This document shows, in pieces, positions 17,972 to 27,589 of a DNA stretch of 64,000 bases. Below the pieces are notes generated by a model. That model did not search any database. It saw only the letters and a list, made by a program, of their open reading frames with translations, and was not told the origin of the DNA. The stretch's first letter is position 1, and the number at the start of each line of letters is the position of its first letter. Both the position numbers and the translations under genes were made by a program. The stretch covers positions 62,001-126,000 of the forward strand of contig NZ_AUYB01000082.1 of assembly GCF_001625655.1 (NCBI RefSeq), in the 5' to 3' direction. The stretch comes from Pseudoalteromonas luteoviolacea DSM 6061 (GTDB lineage Bacteria; Pseudomonadota; Gammaproteobacteria; Enterobacterales; Alteromonadaceae).

Positions 17972-18952
17972 ATGGAAAGTCTCGCAATAATTACCAGCGG
18001 CGGCGATGCGCCAGGCATGAATGCAGCCATTCGTGCCATCGTTCTTTCTTGCCATGCAAAAGGTATTAAATGTATTGGCTTTTATCATGGTTACAATGGC
18101 CTCATAGAAGATGAGTGTCTAACGCTCACACCCGAAATGGTAAGGCCAATACTGCAGTACGGTGGAACCATCTTGAAAAGCGCCCGCTGCCCACAAATGC
18201 ACACCGATGATGGTGTTAAAAACGTCGCCAAGACATTAAAACGCCATAAGGTTGACTCCCTCGTCGTGATCGGTGGAGATGGGTCATTTCGCGGTATGAT
18301 GGCTTTGCAATCATATTGGTCCGGGCGACTAATTGGCGTACCTGCCACCATCGATAATGATCTTGCTTGCACAGACAGTACTATCGGCTTTTCCACAGCA
18401 GTAAGTACGGCGACACACGCTATTGATAAGATCCGAGACACAGCAAATGCATTTGAACGGGTATTTATAGTTGAAGTGATGGGCAGGCACAGTGGACATA
18501 TTGCTTTCAATGTCGGCCTAGCAACCGCTGCTGAAAGCATTTTGTCATTTGAGAATTGCCCTTCTAGCAGTTTAGAGCAAGTGAAGCTCTCTCTTATTGA
18601 GCAAATCCAAACTCAGCAAAAAAATAACCACACGAGTTTTGTTATTGTACTTGCTGAAAACCTTTGGCCTGGGGGCGCTCAAGGTTTAAAACAAACACTC
18701 AACGACACCGCGAATATTGAAAGTGCAGTATGCGTATTGGGATACATTCAAAGAGGCGGAAGCCCTTGTCCTGAAGATAGAATATTAGCCACCGAGCTGG
18801 GCATAGAGGCCGTAGAAGCAGCATACTCTGAATCAGGGGTTATGATTGGAAAAGAGCAAGGCAAATTAATAAGGCGCTGTATTATCGCTGCTACTGAGCA
18901 AAAAAAACCAGTAGACCAAGCAATACACTCGGTCTACCAGACCTTAACCTAG
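17972..18952 (+). CDS. pfkA: ATP-dependent 6-phosphofructokinase
   Basis: The enzyme phosphorylates fructose 6-phosphate to fructose 1,6-bisphosphate in glycolysis. The 326 residues match the bacterial PfkA length (about 320). Motifs seen: ITSGGDAPGMNAAIR at the N-terminus, the nucleotide site VVIGGDGSFRG with the GGDGS form expected for ATP use, the catalytic PATIDNDL, EVMGRHSGHIA, and LGYIQRGGSPCPEDR near the C-terminus. The ATG has GGAAG upstream. Several expected E. coli allosteric residues are changed (for example after GRHSGH), so regulation may differ. It stands as a single gene converging on nhaD with a 15-base gap. Confidence 0.93.
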   Translation: MESLAIITSGGDAPGMNAAIRAIVLSCHAKGIKCIGFYHGYNGLIEDECLTLTPEMVRPILQYGGTILKSARCPQMHTDDGVKNVAKTLKRHKVDSLVVIGGDGSFRGMMALQSYWSGRLIGVPATIDNDLACTDSTIGFSTAVSTATHAIDKIRDTANAFERVFIVEVMGRHSGHIAFNVGLATAAESILSFENCPSSSLEQVKLSLIEQIQTQQKNNHTSFVIVLAENLWPGGAQGLKQTLNDTANIESAVCVLGYIQRGGSPCPEDRILATELGIEAVEAAYSESGVMIGKEQGKLIRRCIIAATEQKKPVDQAIHSVYQTLT

Positions 18953-18967
18953 CAATACTTTTACTGA

Positions 18968-20413
18968 TTACCCATAAATCGTAAATAACTCAGCATTTAG
19001 CCATAAATGCACAAAAATACTCGCGGCATAACCTAGTGCAATGACTGGCGTCCATTTTAAGTGACCAAAAAAAGTGTAGTACCCTCTTGCTTGACCCATC
19101 AGCGCTACACCTGCTGCTGACCCAATAGAGAGCAAACTACCGCCCACACCAGCTGTTAAAGTAATTAATAACCATTGGCCATGAGACATATCCGGCTGCA
19201 TTGACAACACCGCAAACATTACAGGAATGTTATCGATAACCGCTGAAATTACCCCTAAAAATACATTAGCGCCTGTTGTGGACCAACCGCCATATAAAAC
19301 ATGAGACATGAGGTTTAAATAGCCCAGAAATCCAAGCCCACCTACACACATCACAATACCATAGAAGAATAGCAACGTATCCCACTCCGCACGCGAGACT
19401 TTGCTAAACACATCAAATGGTACAACGCTACCCAGTTTTTTGAGACGCTCTTTATCCCCTTCCCGTTCAGCCATTGCCATTTTACGCGCCAACGAGCCTG
19501 GCAATGTTACGCGTAAGAAATAACCAAAAAATTGCAAGTATCCAAGTCCCATCATCATGCCCAATACGGGTGGTAGATGAAGTAAGCTATGACACATTAC
19601 CGCCGTTGCTACGGTTAATAAAAACAGAGTTAAGATACGCAGCGCGCCACGCTTGAGCTCGACAACCTCACAACTGGAATTAGGCTTTTTATCTGCCACA
19701 AAGAAACTCATAATGGCAGCAGGGACAACATAATTAGCCACCGCAGGGATAAGTAAGACAAAAAACTCGTTAAACTTTACCATGCCCGCTTGCCAGACCA
19801 TTAAGGTAGTAATATCACCAAACGGACTAAATGCTCCACCAGCATTGGCTGCAACTACAATATTAATGCAACTTAAATTGATGAACTTTTTATCCCCTTC
19901 GGCGACTTTCATCACCACGGCGCACATCAATAAAGCTGTGGTTAAGTTGTCAGCAATCGGTGAAATGAAAAAAGATAAAAAGCCAGTTAACCAAAAGAGT
20001 GTTTTGTAGCTAAACTCCTTTCGTACCATCCAAGTGCGCAGAGCATCAAATAAACGGCGCTCTTCCAGCGCGTTGATATAGGTCATTGCTACCAACAAAA
20101 ACAGCATTAATTCAGCGAATTCGAGCAAGTTATGTCTAAATGCATGCTCGGTCGCTTCTGGCATGCCTTGTTCAACATAATAAGCGCCAATCAATATCCA
20201 AATGAGACCAGCTGCGACTAAAACAGGCTTTGATTTACGCATGTGGAGCTTTTCTTCCAACATCACAAGGGTGTATGCCACCACAAAAATTGCAATGCAT
20301 ATAAACCCAAGCGTATTGGCTGTTAGATCAAGTTGAGAGGTAGAAGCAAACGCTGAAAAACTCAGTCCCAGCAAGCAGAAAAATAGCAGGCAACTTATCC
20401 CTACATGTTTCAT
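18968..20413 (-). CDS. nhaD: Na+/H+ antiporter NhaD
   Basis: NhaD exchanges cytoplasmic Na+ or Li+ for protons across the inner membrane and is most active at alkaline pH in Vibrio. The 481 residues begin with a signal-like hydrophobic segment and have about twelve further membrane helices. Family motifs include FISPIADNLTTALLM, AANAGGAFSPFGDITTLM and VISAVIDNIPVMFAV, whose aspartates and polar residues line the ion path in the IT superfamily. The length is that of Vibrio NhaD. It is convergent with pfkA and lies downstream of a DUF368 gene on the same strand, separated by 300 bases that include a hairpin and probably its own promoter. Confidence 0.93.
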   Translation of the reverse strand: MKHVGISCLLFFCLLGLSFSAFASTSQLDLTANTLGFICIAIFVVAYTLVMLEEKLHMRKSKPVLVAAGLIWILIGAYYVEQGMPEATEHAFRHNLLEFAELMLFLLVAMTYINALEERRLFDALRTWMVRKEFSYKTLFWLTGFLSFFISPIADNLTTALLMCAVVMKVAEGDKKFINLSCINIVVAANAGGAFSPFGDITTLMVWQAGMVKFNEFFVLLIPAVANYVVPAAIMSFFVADKKPNSSCEVVELKRGALRILTLFLLTVATAVMCHSLLHLPPVLGMMMGLGYLQFFGYFLRVTLPGSLARKMAMAEREGDKERLKKLGSVVPFDVFSKVSRAEWDTLLFFYGIVMCVGGLGFLGYLNLMSHVLYGGWSTTGANVFLGVISAVIDNIPVMFAVLSMQPDMSHGQWLLITLTAGVGGSLLSIGSAAGVALMGQARGYYTFFGHLKWTPVIALGYAASIFVHLWLNAELFTIYG

Positions 20414-20663
20414 TTCAAGGCTTTTCCTAAATAAGTGAGCACATCTTCGCCAGAAGGTAACACACTTTTTACACTCTTGGCATTGTACACAAGTCTACAT
20501 TTACAGTTATTTTACGATATGGCATGTAAAAGGCTGATATCTAGTGATACAACAAACGTCTATATTCACGATAACGACAATTTATGATGAATGAATTAAT
20601 GTGGAATATGAAAAAGCAGAACCAATGAATTTGAGGCAATATAAACGATGAAGTACAAGAACC

Positions 20664-20699
20664 GGTTAAGCCATAAGCTGCTTTGCTTGTGACTTAACC
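20664..20699 (-). terminator. Hairpin downstream of the DUF368 gene
   Basis: The arms GGTTAAG and CTTAACC, extended inward through CCATAAGC and GCTTGTGA, form a fifteen-position stem with one mismatch and one G-T pair around a six-base loop. It starts 15 bases after the DUF368 stop on the minus strand. The following bases are only moderately T-rich, so it could be a terminator or a processing site. Confidence 0.5.
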
Positions 20700-20713
20700 A
20701 TTACAGCACAGCT

Positions 20714-21652
20714 TTAGTCTTGTTGACTTATGCGATCTAGGGTTAGGATTAATATCAGTCCAGCTACAGCTAAGCCGATACACACAAAAAGCTGAGCATC
20801 TTGACCTGTTATCTGAGTAAACTCCATCGGTGAAATATTCTTTTGCATCAGAGGCTTTTCTATACCGCTAGAATTAACATAAGTAGATACAACCTTCTTC
20901 CAAGGCCAAAGCATATTTAAAGAGCCAATGAGAAATCCTGACAATAAAGCAAACGTCACTTGTTCAAATTTGCTTAGCAACCAAGACAAAAACCTCGAAA
21001 ACATCATTAACCCACAAATACAGCCCAGTAAAAACAAACCGACCAACATAATTTCTTTATTATTAATGGCGGCGAGTACGTGTCCATACATACCAAGTAA
21101 AAGTAAGATAAAGCTACCAGAGATACCAGGTAAAATCATAGCGCATACTGCAATACTGCCAGCAACAAAATACAACCAAGTATGAGCCTGTGCCTCTGCG
21201 GGGCTAAGAGATGTAATTACATAAGCAATCACAGCACCTAAAACGCAGCTCACAATATGTTTTGCTTCCCATCGTTCTACTTTTTTTGCGATGTAAACGA
21301 AAGAGGCGATGATTAAGCCGAAGAAAAATGACCAAACCATTTGTTGATGATGCTCAAGTAAGTAAGTTATCAACTTTGCTAAAGATAACGCACTGGTAAA
21401 TAAGCCCCCAAACACAGCGACTAAAAAGCTGCCATCAATATGAGCCCAAGCATCCTTAAACTGCCCTTTCAACACCATCTTTAGAGCACTCAAATCAACG
21501 CTTTTTATGGCCGCCAATAAGCGTGTATAAATGCCTGTAATAAATGCGATGGTCCCACCAGACACGCCCGGTACGACATCAGCGGCCCCCATTCCTGCCC
21601 CTTTAAAAAACAACCATATGTAATCACGTTTACTGTCTGTCGTATTTGACAC
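20714..21652 (-). CDS. DUF368 polytopic membrane protein (PopT-like)
   Basis: This 312-residue inner-membrane protein belongs to the DUF368 family. The family signature is visible near the N-terminus (GAGMGAADVVPGVSGGTIAF) and again in the inverted second half (ICAMILPGISGSFILLLLGMY-like segment near residue 165), with eight or nine hydrophobic helices. DUF368 proteins such as PopT have been reported to help return undecaprenyl phosphate, the lipid carrier for cell-wall and polysaccharide synthesis, across the membrane, and the Vibrio cholerae member is needed at alkaline pH with sodium. The neighbour downstream is nhaD, an alkaline-pH sodium antiporter. Family membership is firm; carrier recycling in this organism is inferred. 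Confidence 0.9.
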   Translation of the reverse strand: MSNTTDSKRDYIWLFFKGAGMGAADVVPGVSGGTIAFITGIYTRLLAAIKSVDLSALKMVLKGQFKDAWAHIDGSFLVAVFGGLFTSALSLAKLITYLLEHHQQMVWSFFFGLIIASFVYIAKKVERWEAKHIVSCVLGAVIAYVITSLSPAEAQAHTWLYFVAGSIAVCAMILPGISGSFILLLLGMYGHVLAAINNKEIMLVGLFLLGCICGLMMFSRFLSWLLSKFEQVTFALLSGFLIGSLNMLWPWKKVVSTYVNSSGIEKPLMQKNISPMEFTQITGQDAQLFVCIGLAVAGLILILTLDRISQQD

Positions 21653-21772
21653 CGATATACCTCCAATCCTATCAACCGTACAAGTGTATCAAATTACATC
21701 ACCAAATTACTAAAGTTCATTGACTTGCAGTCGATACTTTACAATATACCGGGCAACATAAAGCGATTTACT

Positions 21773-22648
21773 ATGAAAGGTCAGCCATTATTACTCTCTT
21801 CCCTATTGGTCTACCTAGTGCTCACCCTCGTTAGCACACAAACCTTTGCTGTTGAACATGTTGCACCGATCGCTAAATCCGAAGTGATCCAATCAGACCT
21901 TGATTACTGGTTTGCCAGCGACTCATTTATCACTATCAAAGATGACGAAAGAGAAATACCAGTGCTCTTCTCAGAGTACATGAGTGGCAGCAAGCGTGGA
22001 ATCATCGTCATGCTGCCAGGTATAGGGCAAAGCTCAGTTCAAGGAAATGGGTTAAGTTACTTGCGAGAAGCACTTAACGACGATGGCTACGATACATATG
22101 TTATTCCTTCACCCAGTTTCAACCATGGTCCCGATTTAATGAAAGATGCTATCGGCGGTACTGATGACGAAATGAAGGATAAAAATAGGTCTGCCAGTGT
22201 GCCGATGATTAGTGAAACGGCTTTGAATGACTATAAAACCGAATTGGTTGCCCGATTTTCGGCGCTCTATAAAACCTTGGCGCTTCGCGACAATGAGCAT
22301 ATTGCCATTCTTGCATTTGGAAACAGCGCTGGGTTAATCACCGAATATTTAGCTACGTTACCAAATATTCGTGTCGACGCGCTAATTACTGTGAGCGCAC
22401 AACTGGCTAACCCGAATAGAAATAAACACTTGCCTGCGAGTTTGTCTTTGGTGAGCCCAGCCCTTTTAGACGTTTACTACTCTTATGATAATCCAGCGGT
22501 GCTTCATACCATTAAAGACAGACGTAGATGGGCCAAACGTAACAGCAAATATGACTACCGCCAGAGACAGTTATTTGGTCAACATACTCAAGCGCGTCAA
22601 CACCAAAGGCTCAGAAAAGAGTTGTCAGGATTTTTACGTCAACTTTAA
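21773..22648 (+). CDS. DUF3530-family alpha/beta-hydrolase-like exported protein
   Basis: This 291-residue protein matches the DUF3530 family, gammaproteobacterial proteins with an alpha/beta-hydrolase-like fold and unknown substrate. The ATG at 21773 gives a signal peptide (hydrophobic core SSLLVYLVLTLV, cleavage near TFA); the TTG further upstream adds nothing. Family-type segments are IIVMLPGIGQS, which looks like the oxyanion region, and AFGNSAGLITEYL, which has the form of a nucleophile elbow with serine. The C-terminus is basic. It converges on djlA with only two bases between the stop codons. Confidence 0.8.
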   Translation: MKGQPLLLSSLLVYLVLTLVSTQTFAVEHVAPIAKSEVIQSDLDYWFASDSFITIKDDEREIPVLFSEYMSGSKRGIIVMLPGIGQSSVQGNGLSYLREALNDDGYDTYVIPSPSFNHGPDLMKDAIGGTDDEMKDKNRSASVPMISETALNDYKTELVARFSALYKTLALRDNEHIAILAFGNSAGLITEYLATLPNIRVDALITVSAQLANPNRNKHLPASLSLVSPALLDVYYSYDNPAVLHTIKDRRRWAKRNSKYDYRQRQLFGQHTQARQHQRLRKELSGFLRQL

Positions 22649-22650
22649 GG

Positions 22651-23517
22651 CTACTTCTTTTTCAGCACCTCATAGGCTGCTTGTATACTTTGCGACTTGC
22701 CCTTGGCAATTTCCATCATATGTTCTGGTAAACCCTGAGAAACTAATTTATCAGGGTGATGCTGTGCCATTAGCTTTCTATAAGCGCGCTTTATGTCTTT
22801 GTCGCTAGCTCCTTGCTCTAGTCCCAATACAGCAAGTGCTTGTGCTTCAGATACCTCTGAAGGAGGCTGTGGGGTATGTGTACGATGTTGATATTGCCTT
22901 TCATTACCACTAGAGCGAGATTGTTGCTGCGATTGCCAGTGAGCGCGTTGCTGTCTGAATTTAAACTCTGCTTGATATCGCTTAAGAATAAATCGAAAGT
23001 GCTTTTCACCAATACCTAAGTGTTTGCTCACTAACTTCAATAACTCAAGCTCTTTGGCTGCTAAATGGCCATCAGAAAATGCCATTTGGATTTGAATTTC
23101 AAGGAATAACTGCAACAGGTCATATCGTCTCGCAAAAGCTTCTTTAAAGTCACTTACAGACTCTTTGATAGAAAACTCAGCGCTTTTCCCCGCATTGAAG
23201 GCACTTTGTGCTTCTTTTCTCTCGTCGCCATGCAAACGCATTTCGTCCATAAATGCAGAAGCTGCTTGAATATGGATCTCACTTACTCGGCCATTGGATT
23301 TGGCAATATGGCCCATGACTGAAAAACAACTGGAAAAAAACAGCGCTTGGCGTTCATTTAGGTCATCGCCATTGAAAAACCCTTGAAACCCGCCCGCTTT
23401 ATCGAAGTCTTGCTTGAGACTTTTATCGAACAAATGGCCCAAATAAAAGCCCAAGATCGCGCCGAGCCACTTCCCAAACAAAAATCCAAAGCCCGCGCCT
23501 AACAGCTTACCCCACAT
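22651..23517 (-). CDS. djlA: Co-chaperone DjlA
   Basis: DjlA is an inner-membrane J-domain protein that activates DnaK; in E. coli it is tied to envelope stress and capsule control. The 288 residues show an N-terminal membrane segment rich in glycine (about residues 6-28), a central TerB-like helical domain (about 50-190), a glutamine-rich linker, and a C-terminal J domain with the essential HPD triad (AQHHPDKL). The start at 23517 overlaps the end of murU by 11 bases, so translation is probably coupled. The place beside lptD, on the opposite strand, is the same as in E. coli, with amgK and murU in between. Confidence 0.93.
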   Translation of the reverse strand: MWGKLLGAGFGFLFGKWLGAILGFYLGHLFDKSLKQDFDKAGGFQGFFNGDDLNERQALFFSSCFSVMGHIAKSNGRVSEIHIQAASAFMDEMRLHGDERKEAQSAFNAGKSAEFSIKESVSDFKEAFARRYDLLQLFLEIQIQMAFSDGHLAAKELELLKLVSKHLGIGEKHFRFILKRYQAEFKFRQQRAHWQSQQQSRSSGNERQYQHRTHTPQPPSEVSEAQALAVLGLEQGASDKDIKRAYRKLMAQHHPDKLVSQGLPEHMMEIAKGKSQSIQAAYEVLKKK

Positions 23518-24184
23518 TTTTGGCCTCCATTTCTTGGTTTATCTGATTTAACCGCTCAGGTGTACCAATGTCATGCCAAAGGCCAAGGTATAACTCACTG
23601 GATACAGTGTTATTTTCGATCGCGCTACGCAACATTGGACCGAGAGGCACTTTACCTGATGCCACGTTTACAAAAAATGTTTTGTGGTAATGACCTATTC
23701 CTGAAAAAGTGTATTTTTGCGCATTGTTTGGCTGGTGAGTAAGCAAAAAATCCCCTTCTGGATTATGTGCTGGATTCTCAACAAGAACAATGTGGGCTTC
23801 ACCATCAAACAGTTGCAATTGACTTAACGCATGTACGTCGTAGTCAGTAAAAATATCTCCATTGATAATTATAAATGTGTCGTTTTGGCTACATAAAAGA
23901 GGTAGAGCCTTGGCGATCCCACCAGCAGTTTCTAAACCACCTTCAGGCTCATAGCTATACTCAATATGCATGCCTAGGTGCTGACCATTACCAAAGGCTT
24001 CTTCAATCTTATCTCCGCGCCAAGCTAGATTAATAACCACTTCATTAATACCTGCCTCTTTTAGCCGTTCAAGGTGGTAGGCAATCAATGGTTTCCCCGC
24101 TACTAATAGCAAGGGTTTCGGAGTATCAGCAGTAAGCGGCATCATACGCTGGCCGCGCCCAGCCGCTAAAATCATGGCTTTCAT
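23507..24184 (-). CDS. murU: N-acetylmuramate alpha-1-phosphate uridylyltransferase MurU
   Basis: MurU turns N-acetylmuramate 1-phosphate into UDP-N-acetylmuramate in the peptidoglycan recycling route that bypasses MurA and gives intrinsic fosfomycin tolerance in Pseudomonas. The 225 residues show the nucleotidyltransferase signature AAGRGQRMMPLTADTPKPLL, the metal-binding INGDIFTDYD segment and a short C-terminal region with WHDIGTPERLNQ. The start is set at the ATG at 24184, which gives the usual family N-terminus directly before the signature and lies two bases after the amgK stop; an upstream extension is not family-like. It follows its pathway partner amgK and overlaps djlA. Confidence 0.92.
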   Translation of the reverse strand: MKAMILAAGRGQRMMPLTADTPKPLLLVAGKPLIAYHLERLKEAGINEVVINLAWRGDKIEEAFGNGQHLGMHIEYSYEPEGGLETAGGIAKALPLLCSQNDTFIIINGDIFTDYDVHALSQLQLFDGEAHIVLVENPAHNPEGDFLLTHQPNNAQKYTFSGIGHYHKTFFVNVASGKVPLGPMLRSAIENNTVSSELYLGLWHDIGTPERLNQINQEMEAKNVG

Positions 24185-24186
24185 TG

Positions 24187-25221
24187 TCAACTCTGCAGTT
24201 TGATTTTTATCGAAGGTATTATCTCGGATTGCAACCAAGTTGCAAGCCATTGAAACTCTTTGTAACTGTTTGCCGCTTCAACCACGTAGAGGAGCGTCGG
24301 TACAATGTTTTGCAAATATCCCGGTTTACCATCTCTGAGATTTAATCGTGCAAATATACCTGCAGCTTTGAGGTGCCTTTGCACACCAGTCAGGTCAAAA
24401 TAATAAATATATTGCGGATAGGTCATGCCACCGAGTACCCCAGCAGCATCAAGCCGTTGAAAACTCTCTTCGCGTAGCGATAAAAAATCCTCTTTCGGCA
24501 ATTTGATATAGCAGTCTTTAAGGAGAGAAACGGCATCATAACAAACAGGGCCCACCACCGCATCTTGATAGTCAATAAGCCGCCCTTTTTCACCACTGTA
24601 CATAATGTTTCGGCTATGAAAATCACGATGCATAACGGTTTGTGGTTGTGACAACATTTGCTCGGTTAGTCGCTCTGTCAAACTTTGCCACTGCACCTCA
24701 AATTCTTTGGGAAATTGCATGCCTAACCAAGATTCAACCAACCACTGTCGAAAAATATTGATTTCTAGGTGAATGAAATCTGCATCATAAGGCTTCATCC
24801 AGTTTGACTCATTCATACTGGCTATTCTTGGTAGCCACTGTAACAAATCACTGTATTTTTGTTTGTCAAAACCAACTTCAATAATATCCGCCAGATGAGT
24901 AGAACCCAAATCCTCCAACAACACAAAGCCCAATTGAACGTCGAAAGCATGTATTGTAGGAACGGCTAATCCACTGTTTTGGAAATCTTTATTAAGTTCT
25001 ATAAAGGGCATTATACTGCCTTTGTCTGGCGTCACGTCCATCAAAATCAGGTCCTGTGAAGTAAGCTGCACTCTAAAGTACAAACGAAAACTCGCATCCC
25101 CGGTAATCGCTTCTATAGAGCGTAAATCCTGACAGCCAGCTCCTTCCCCTAGATACTGCTCAATAAATTGCAATCTATCCTTCTGTCTTTGTGCTATCGC
25201 TTGTGAGTTTGGCCTCGTCAT
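24187..25221 (-). CDS. amgK: N-acetylmuramate/N-acetylglucosamine kinase AmgK
   Basis: AmgK phosphorylates the anomeric hydroxyl of N-acetylmuramate so that MurU can attach UMP. The 344 residues have the aminoglycoside-phosphotransferase fold: the catalytic loop VMHRDFHSRNIMYS with its aspartate, then the metal-binding LIDYQDAVVGPVCYD. The ATG at 25221 is preferred to the upstream TTG and GTG because it fits the usual N-terminus. AmgK and MurU are adjacent and in pathway order, transcribed away from lptD, as in Pseudomonas. The 98-base gap to lptD should hold both promoters. Confidence 0.92.
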   Translation of the reverse strand: MTRPNSQAIAQRQKDRLQFIEQYLGEGAGCQDLRSIEAITGDASFRLYFRVQLTSQDLILMDVTPDKGSIMPFIELNKDFQNSGLAVPTIHAFDVQLGFVLLEDLGSTHLADIIEVGFDKQKYSDLLQWLPRIASMNESNWMKPYDADFIHLEINIFRQWLVESWLGMQFPKEFEVQWQSLTERLTEQMLSQPQTVMHRDFHSRNIMYSGEKGRLIDYQDAVVGPVCYDAVSLLKDCYIKLPKEDFLSLREESFQRLDAAGVLGGMTYPQYIYYFDLTGVQRHLKAAGIFARLNLRDGKPGYLQNIVPTLLYVVEAANSYKEFQWLATWLQSEIIPSIKIKLQS

Positions 25222-25319
25222 ATTTATCACCAATTACTGATCTTAATTACTGTATTTAACACGGTTTTCATTTATCATGTCTGGCTTGAATAGTGGTGCT
25301 AGGTAGACAAGGTTGATAA

Positions 25320-27575
25320 ATGAGTAAAAATTGGGGCATTTTAGTCCTACCCCTAATTAGTACAACGGCTATAGCCAATTCGAACACTGTTGGCGGACTC
25401 TGTAAAGAGTATATTCAGCCTAAAGGGTGGCAACCAATTCCCGATTTGGTGCCTAACACTATCGACATTCAAGCAAATAAAGTTGAACTACAAGGCACTG
25501 AAAGTGCTGAGTTCTCTGGCAATGTTGCAGTCAATACCGATGCGATGTCCATGACAGCACAAAGTGCACTGATAGACAAACGTCAGGGGCTATTGAACGC
25601 ATCTGGACCACTTCTGTTTCAAGATAGCTATACCTTAGTCAACAGTTCAGGTATGTATGCAGACCTCGGTAATGGCGAATTTAGCCTGCTAGGTGCTGAA
25701 TACCGCCTGACTCAACAGCAAGGTCGAGGTAAAGCAGAAAAACTTCATGCATCACAACACCAAGTCGGACTATTCAACGCCAGTTTTACCACCTGTCCCG
25801 GAAGCTCACCATTTTGGGCTATCGAGGCAAGTACCATTATTCTAGATAAAGAAAATGGCTGGGGAGAAACGTACAATACCGTCCTAAAAATTTTAGACAC
25901 CCCGATTATTTATGTGCCGTATTTTACATTTCCTATTGATGACAAAAGAAAATCGGGGTTATTAACGCCCACTATATCTAGCTCAAATAGGTATGGATTA
26001 GAAGTTGTCACGCCATATTATTTCAATCTAGCTGAAAATTACGACGCCTTGTTGACGCCCCGTTACATGTCAAATAAAGGCTTACAACTGCAAGGTGAAT
26101 TTCGGTATTTAACAGATCAACACTATGGCGTGATTGCAACGGAATATTTGAGTAATGATAAATCTGAAGCGAATCTCGACGAGCGGTATTTAGTTCACTG
26201 GCAACAGCAAAGCTATTTCGATGACTTTTGGCGTGCAAGTATCGATGTCACCAACGTGAGTGATGACAACTACCTCACAGACTTAGGTTCAAGTTATGCA
26301 AATCAAACGGACACACAACTAACAAGAAAAGGTCAGCTTAGCTATCTTGGCGAGGATTGGCTGATTGACTTGCAAGTGCAAGATTTTGAGGTCTTGGGTA
26401 ATCACACCGAGTCTTACTCTACACTACCAGAAGTAACGATTAAAAATCGTACCGCTGAACAATATCTTGGTTTAGATTGGAGATTTACAGGTCAACTTAG
26501 CCATTTTAGAAACAGCAACGCCTCGATAACGGATGCAACTCGACTTCACCTAGAGCCGAGTGTAACTTACAACTTAAGTGAACATGCATGGTCTTTTGAT
26601 TCTCGTTTTGCCCTGTTGCACACGCACTACGAACAAAATGGCAATTTCACTGACAAAGAATTTAAAGAATCCGTTTCAAGAACCTTGCCTCAAGTTAGGC
26701 TCCACGGTCAATTAAATTTAGAGCGCAGTATGCACAGCATACTTGATGGTGGAACGCAGACATTAGAACCACAGATTCAGTATCTTTACACCCCTAAAAA
26801 GGACCAAAGCAAAATTGGTTTATACGATACGGTGAAAATGCAGGATGATTTTTTTGGTCTATTTCGAGAAAGGCGTTTTTCAAGCATTGATTACATTTCA
26901 GAGGCGAATCAGTTTACATTAGGTGCCACCACTCGCCTACTAGATAGCAAAAATGTTGAAAGATTTAGCTTTAGCGTTGGCCAGATAATTTACTTAAGTG
27001 ATTCTGCAAAACCTACAGAAGCAACGTTCAACGATCAGTTCCGAGATAACAACTACAACTCACTATTTGCAGCTGAAACCAAAATACACTGGCACCCGCG
27101 CTGGTACTTTTCAGGTGGTTTGCAGTATGATGCCGACGAAAAGGACTTGATCCGCTCGCATATGACTTTAGATTATCGTGGTAATAATAAAAAGCTGGTA
27201 CAGTTGAACCATCACTATGCCAACGATGTCTCAGGTAACGAGATAGATCAAGTTGGTATTTTTACCAGCTTGCCCATTGATGAAAACTGGCAAATGGTCG
27301 CAAGCTACCACCGAGATCTGACTGCCAAACGAAGCGTAGAAGTTTTTGCAGGGGTTCAATATGAATCATGCTGCTGGGCAATTCAGATCACAGGCAATAG
27401 AACCATAGAAACTGACTTGAATAAAACAACGCAATTCCAAGACCCAGTTTTTGACTCGAGCATAAACATCAATTTTGTGTTAAAAGGGTTAGGAAGCAAG
27501 TCAAGGTATGATGCAAGTCAATTGCTGAAACAAGGTATCTTTGGTTACCGTAGACCATATTTTTTAAATAATTAA
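25320..27575 (+). CDS. lptD: LPS-assembly protein LptD
   Basis: LptD is the outer-membrane beta-barrel that, with LptE inserted in it, moves lipopolysaccharide to the cell surface. The 751 residues begin with a signal peptide ending near AIANSN, then the periplasmic OstA/LptA-like domain (about residues 45-160, with IDIQANKVELQGTESAEFSG), the LptD barrel (WGETYNTVLKILDTPIIYVPYFTFPID) and a C-terminal cysteine pair in ESCCWAI used for the inter-domain disulphides. Length fits the family. The partner gene lptE is at 48597. It is the first gene of an operon with surA, pdxA, rsmA, apaG and apaH. Confidence 0.95.
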   Translation: MSKNWGILVLPLISTTAIANSNTVGGLCKEYIQPKGWQPIPDLVPNTIDIQANKVELQGTESAEFSGNVAVNTDAMSMTAQSALIDKRQGLLNASGPLLFQDSYTLVNSSGMYADLGNGEFSLLGAEYRLTQQQGRGKAEKLHASQHQVGLFNASFTTCPGSSPFWAIEASTIILDKENGWGETYNTVLKILDTPIIYVPYFTFPIDDKRKSGLLTPTISSSNRYGLEVVTPYYFNLAENYDALLTPRYMSNKGLQLQGEFRYLTDQHYGVIATEYLSNDKSEANLDERYLVHWQQQSYFDDFWRASIDVTNVSDDNYLTDLGSSYANQTDTQLTRKGQLSYLGEDWLIDLQVQDFEVLGNHTESYSTLPEVTIKNRTAEQYLGLDWRFTGQLSHFRNSNASITDATRLHLEPSVTYNLSEHAWSFDSRFALLHTHYEQNGNFTDKEFKESVSRTLPQVRLHGQLNLERSMHSILDGGTQTLEPQIQYLYTPKKDQSKIGLYDTVKMQDDFFGLFRERRFSSIDYISEANQFTLGATTRLLDSKNVERFSFSVGQIIYLSDSAKPTEATFNDQFRDNNYNSLFAAETKIHWHPRWYFSGGLQYDADEKDLIRSHMTLDYRGNNKKLVQLNHHYANDVSGNEIDQVGIFTSLPIDENWQMVASYHRDLTAKRSVEVFAGVQYESCCWAIQITGNRTIETDLNKTTQFQDPVFDSSININFVLKGLGSKSRYDASQLLKQGIFGYRRPYFLNN

Positions 27576-27589
27576 CAACAAAGACTCTT

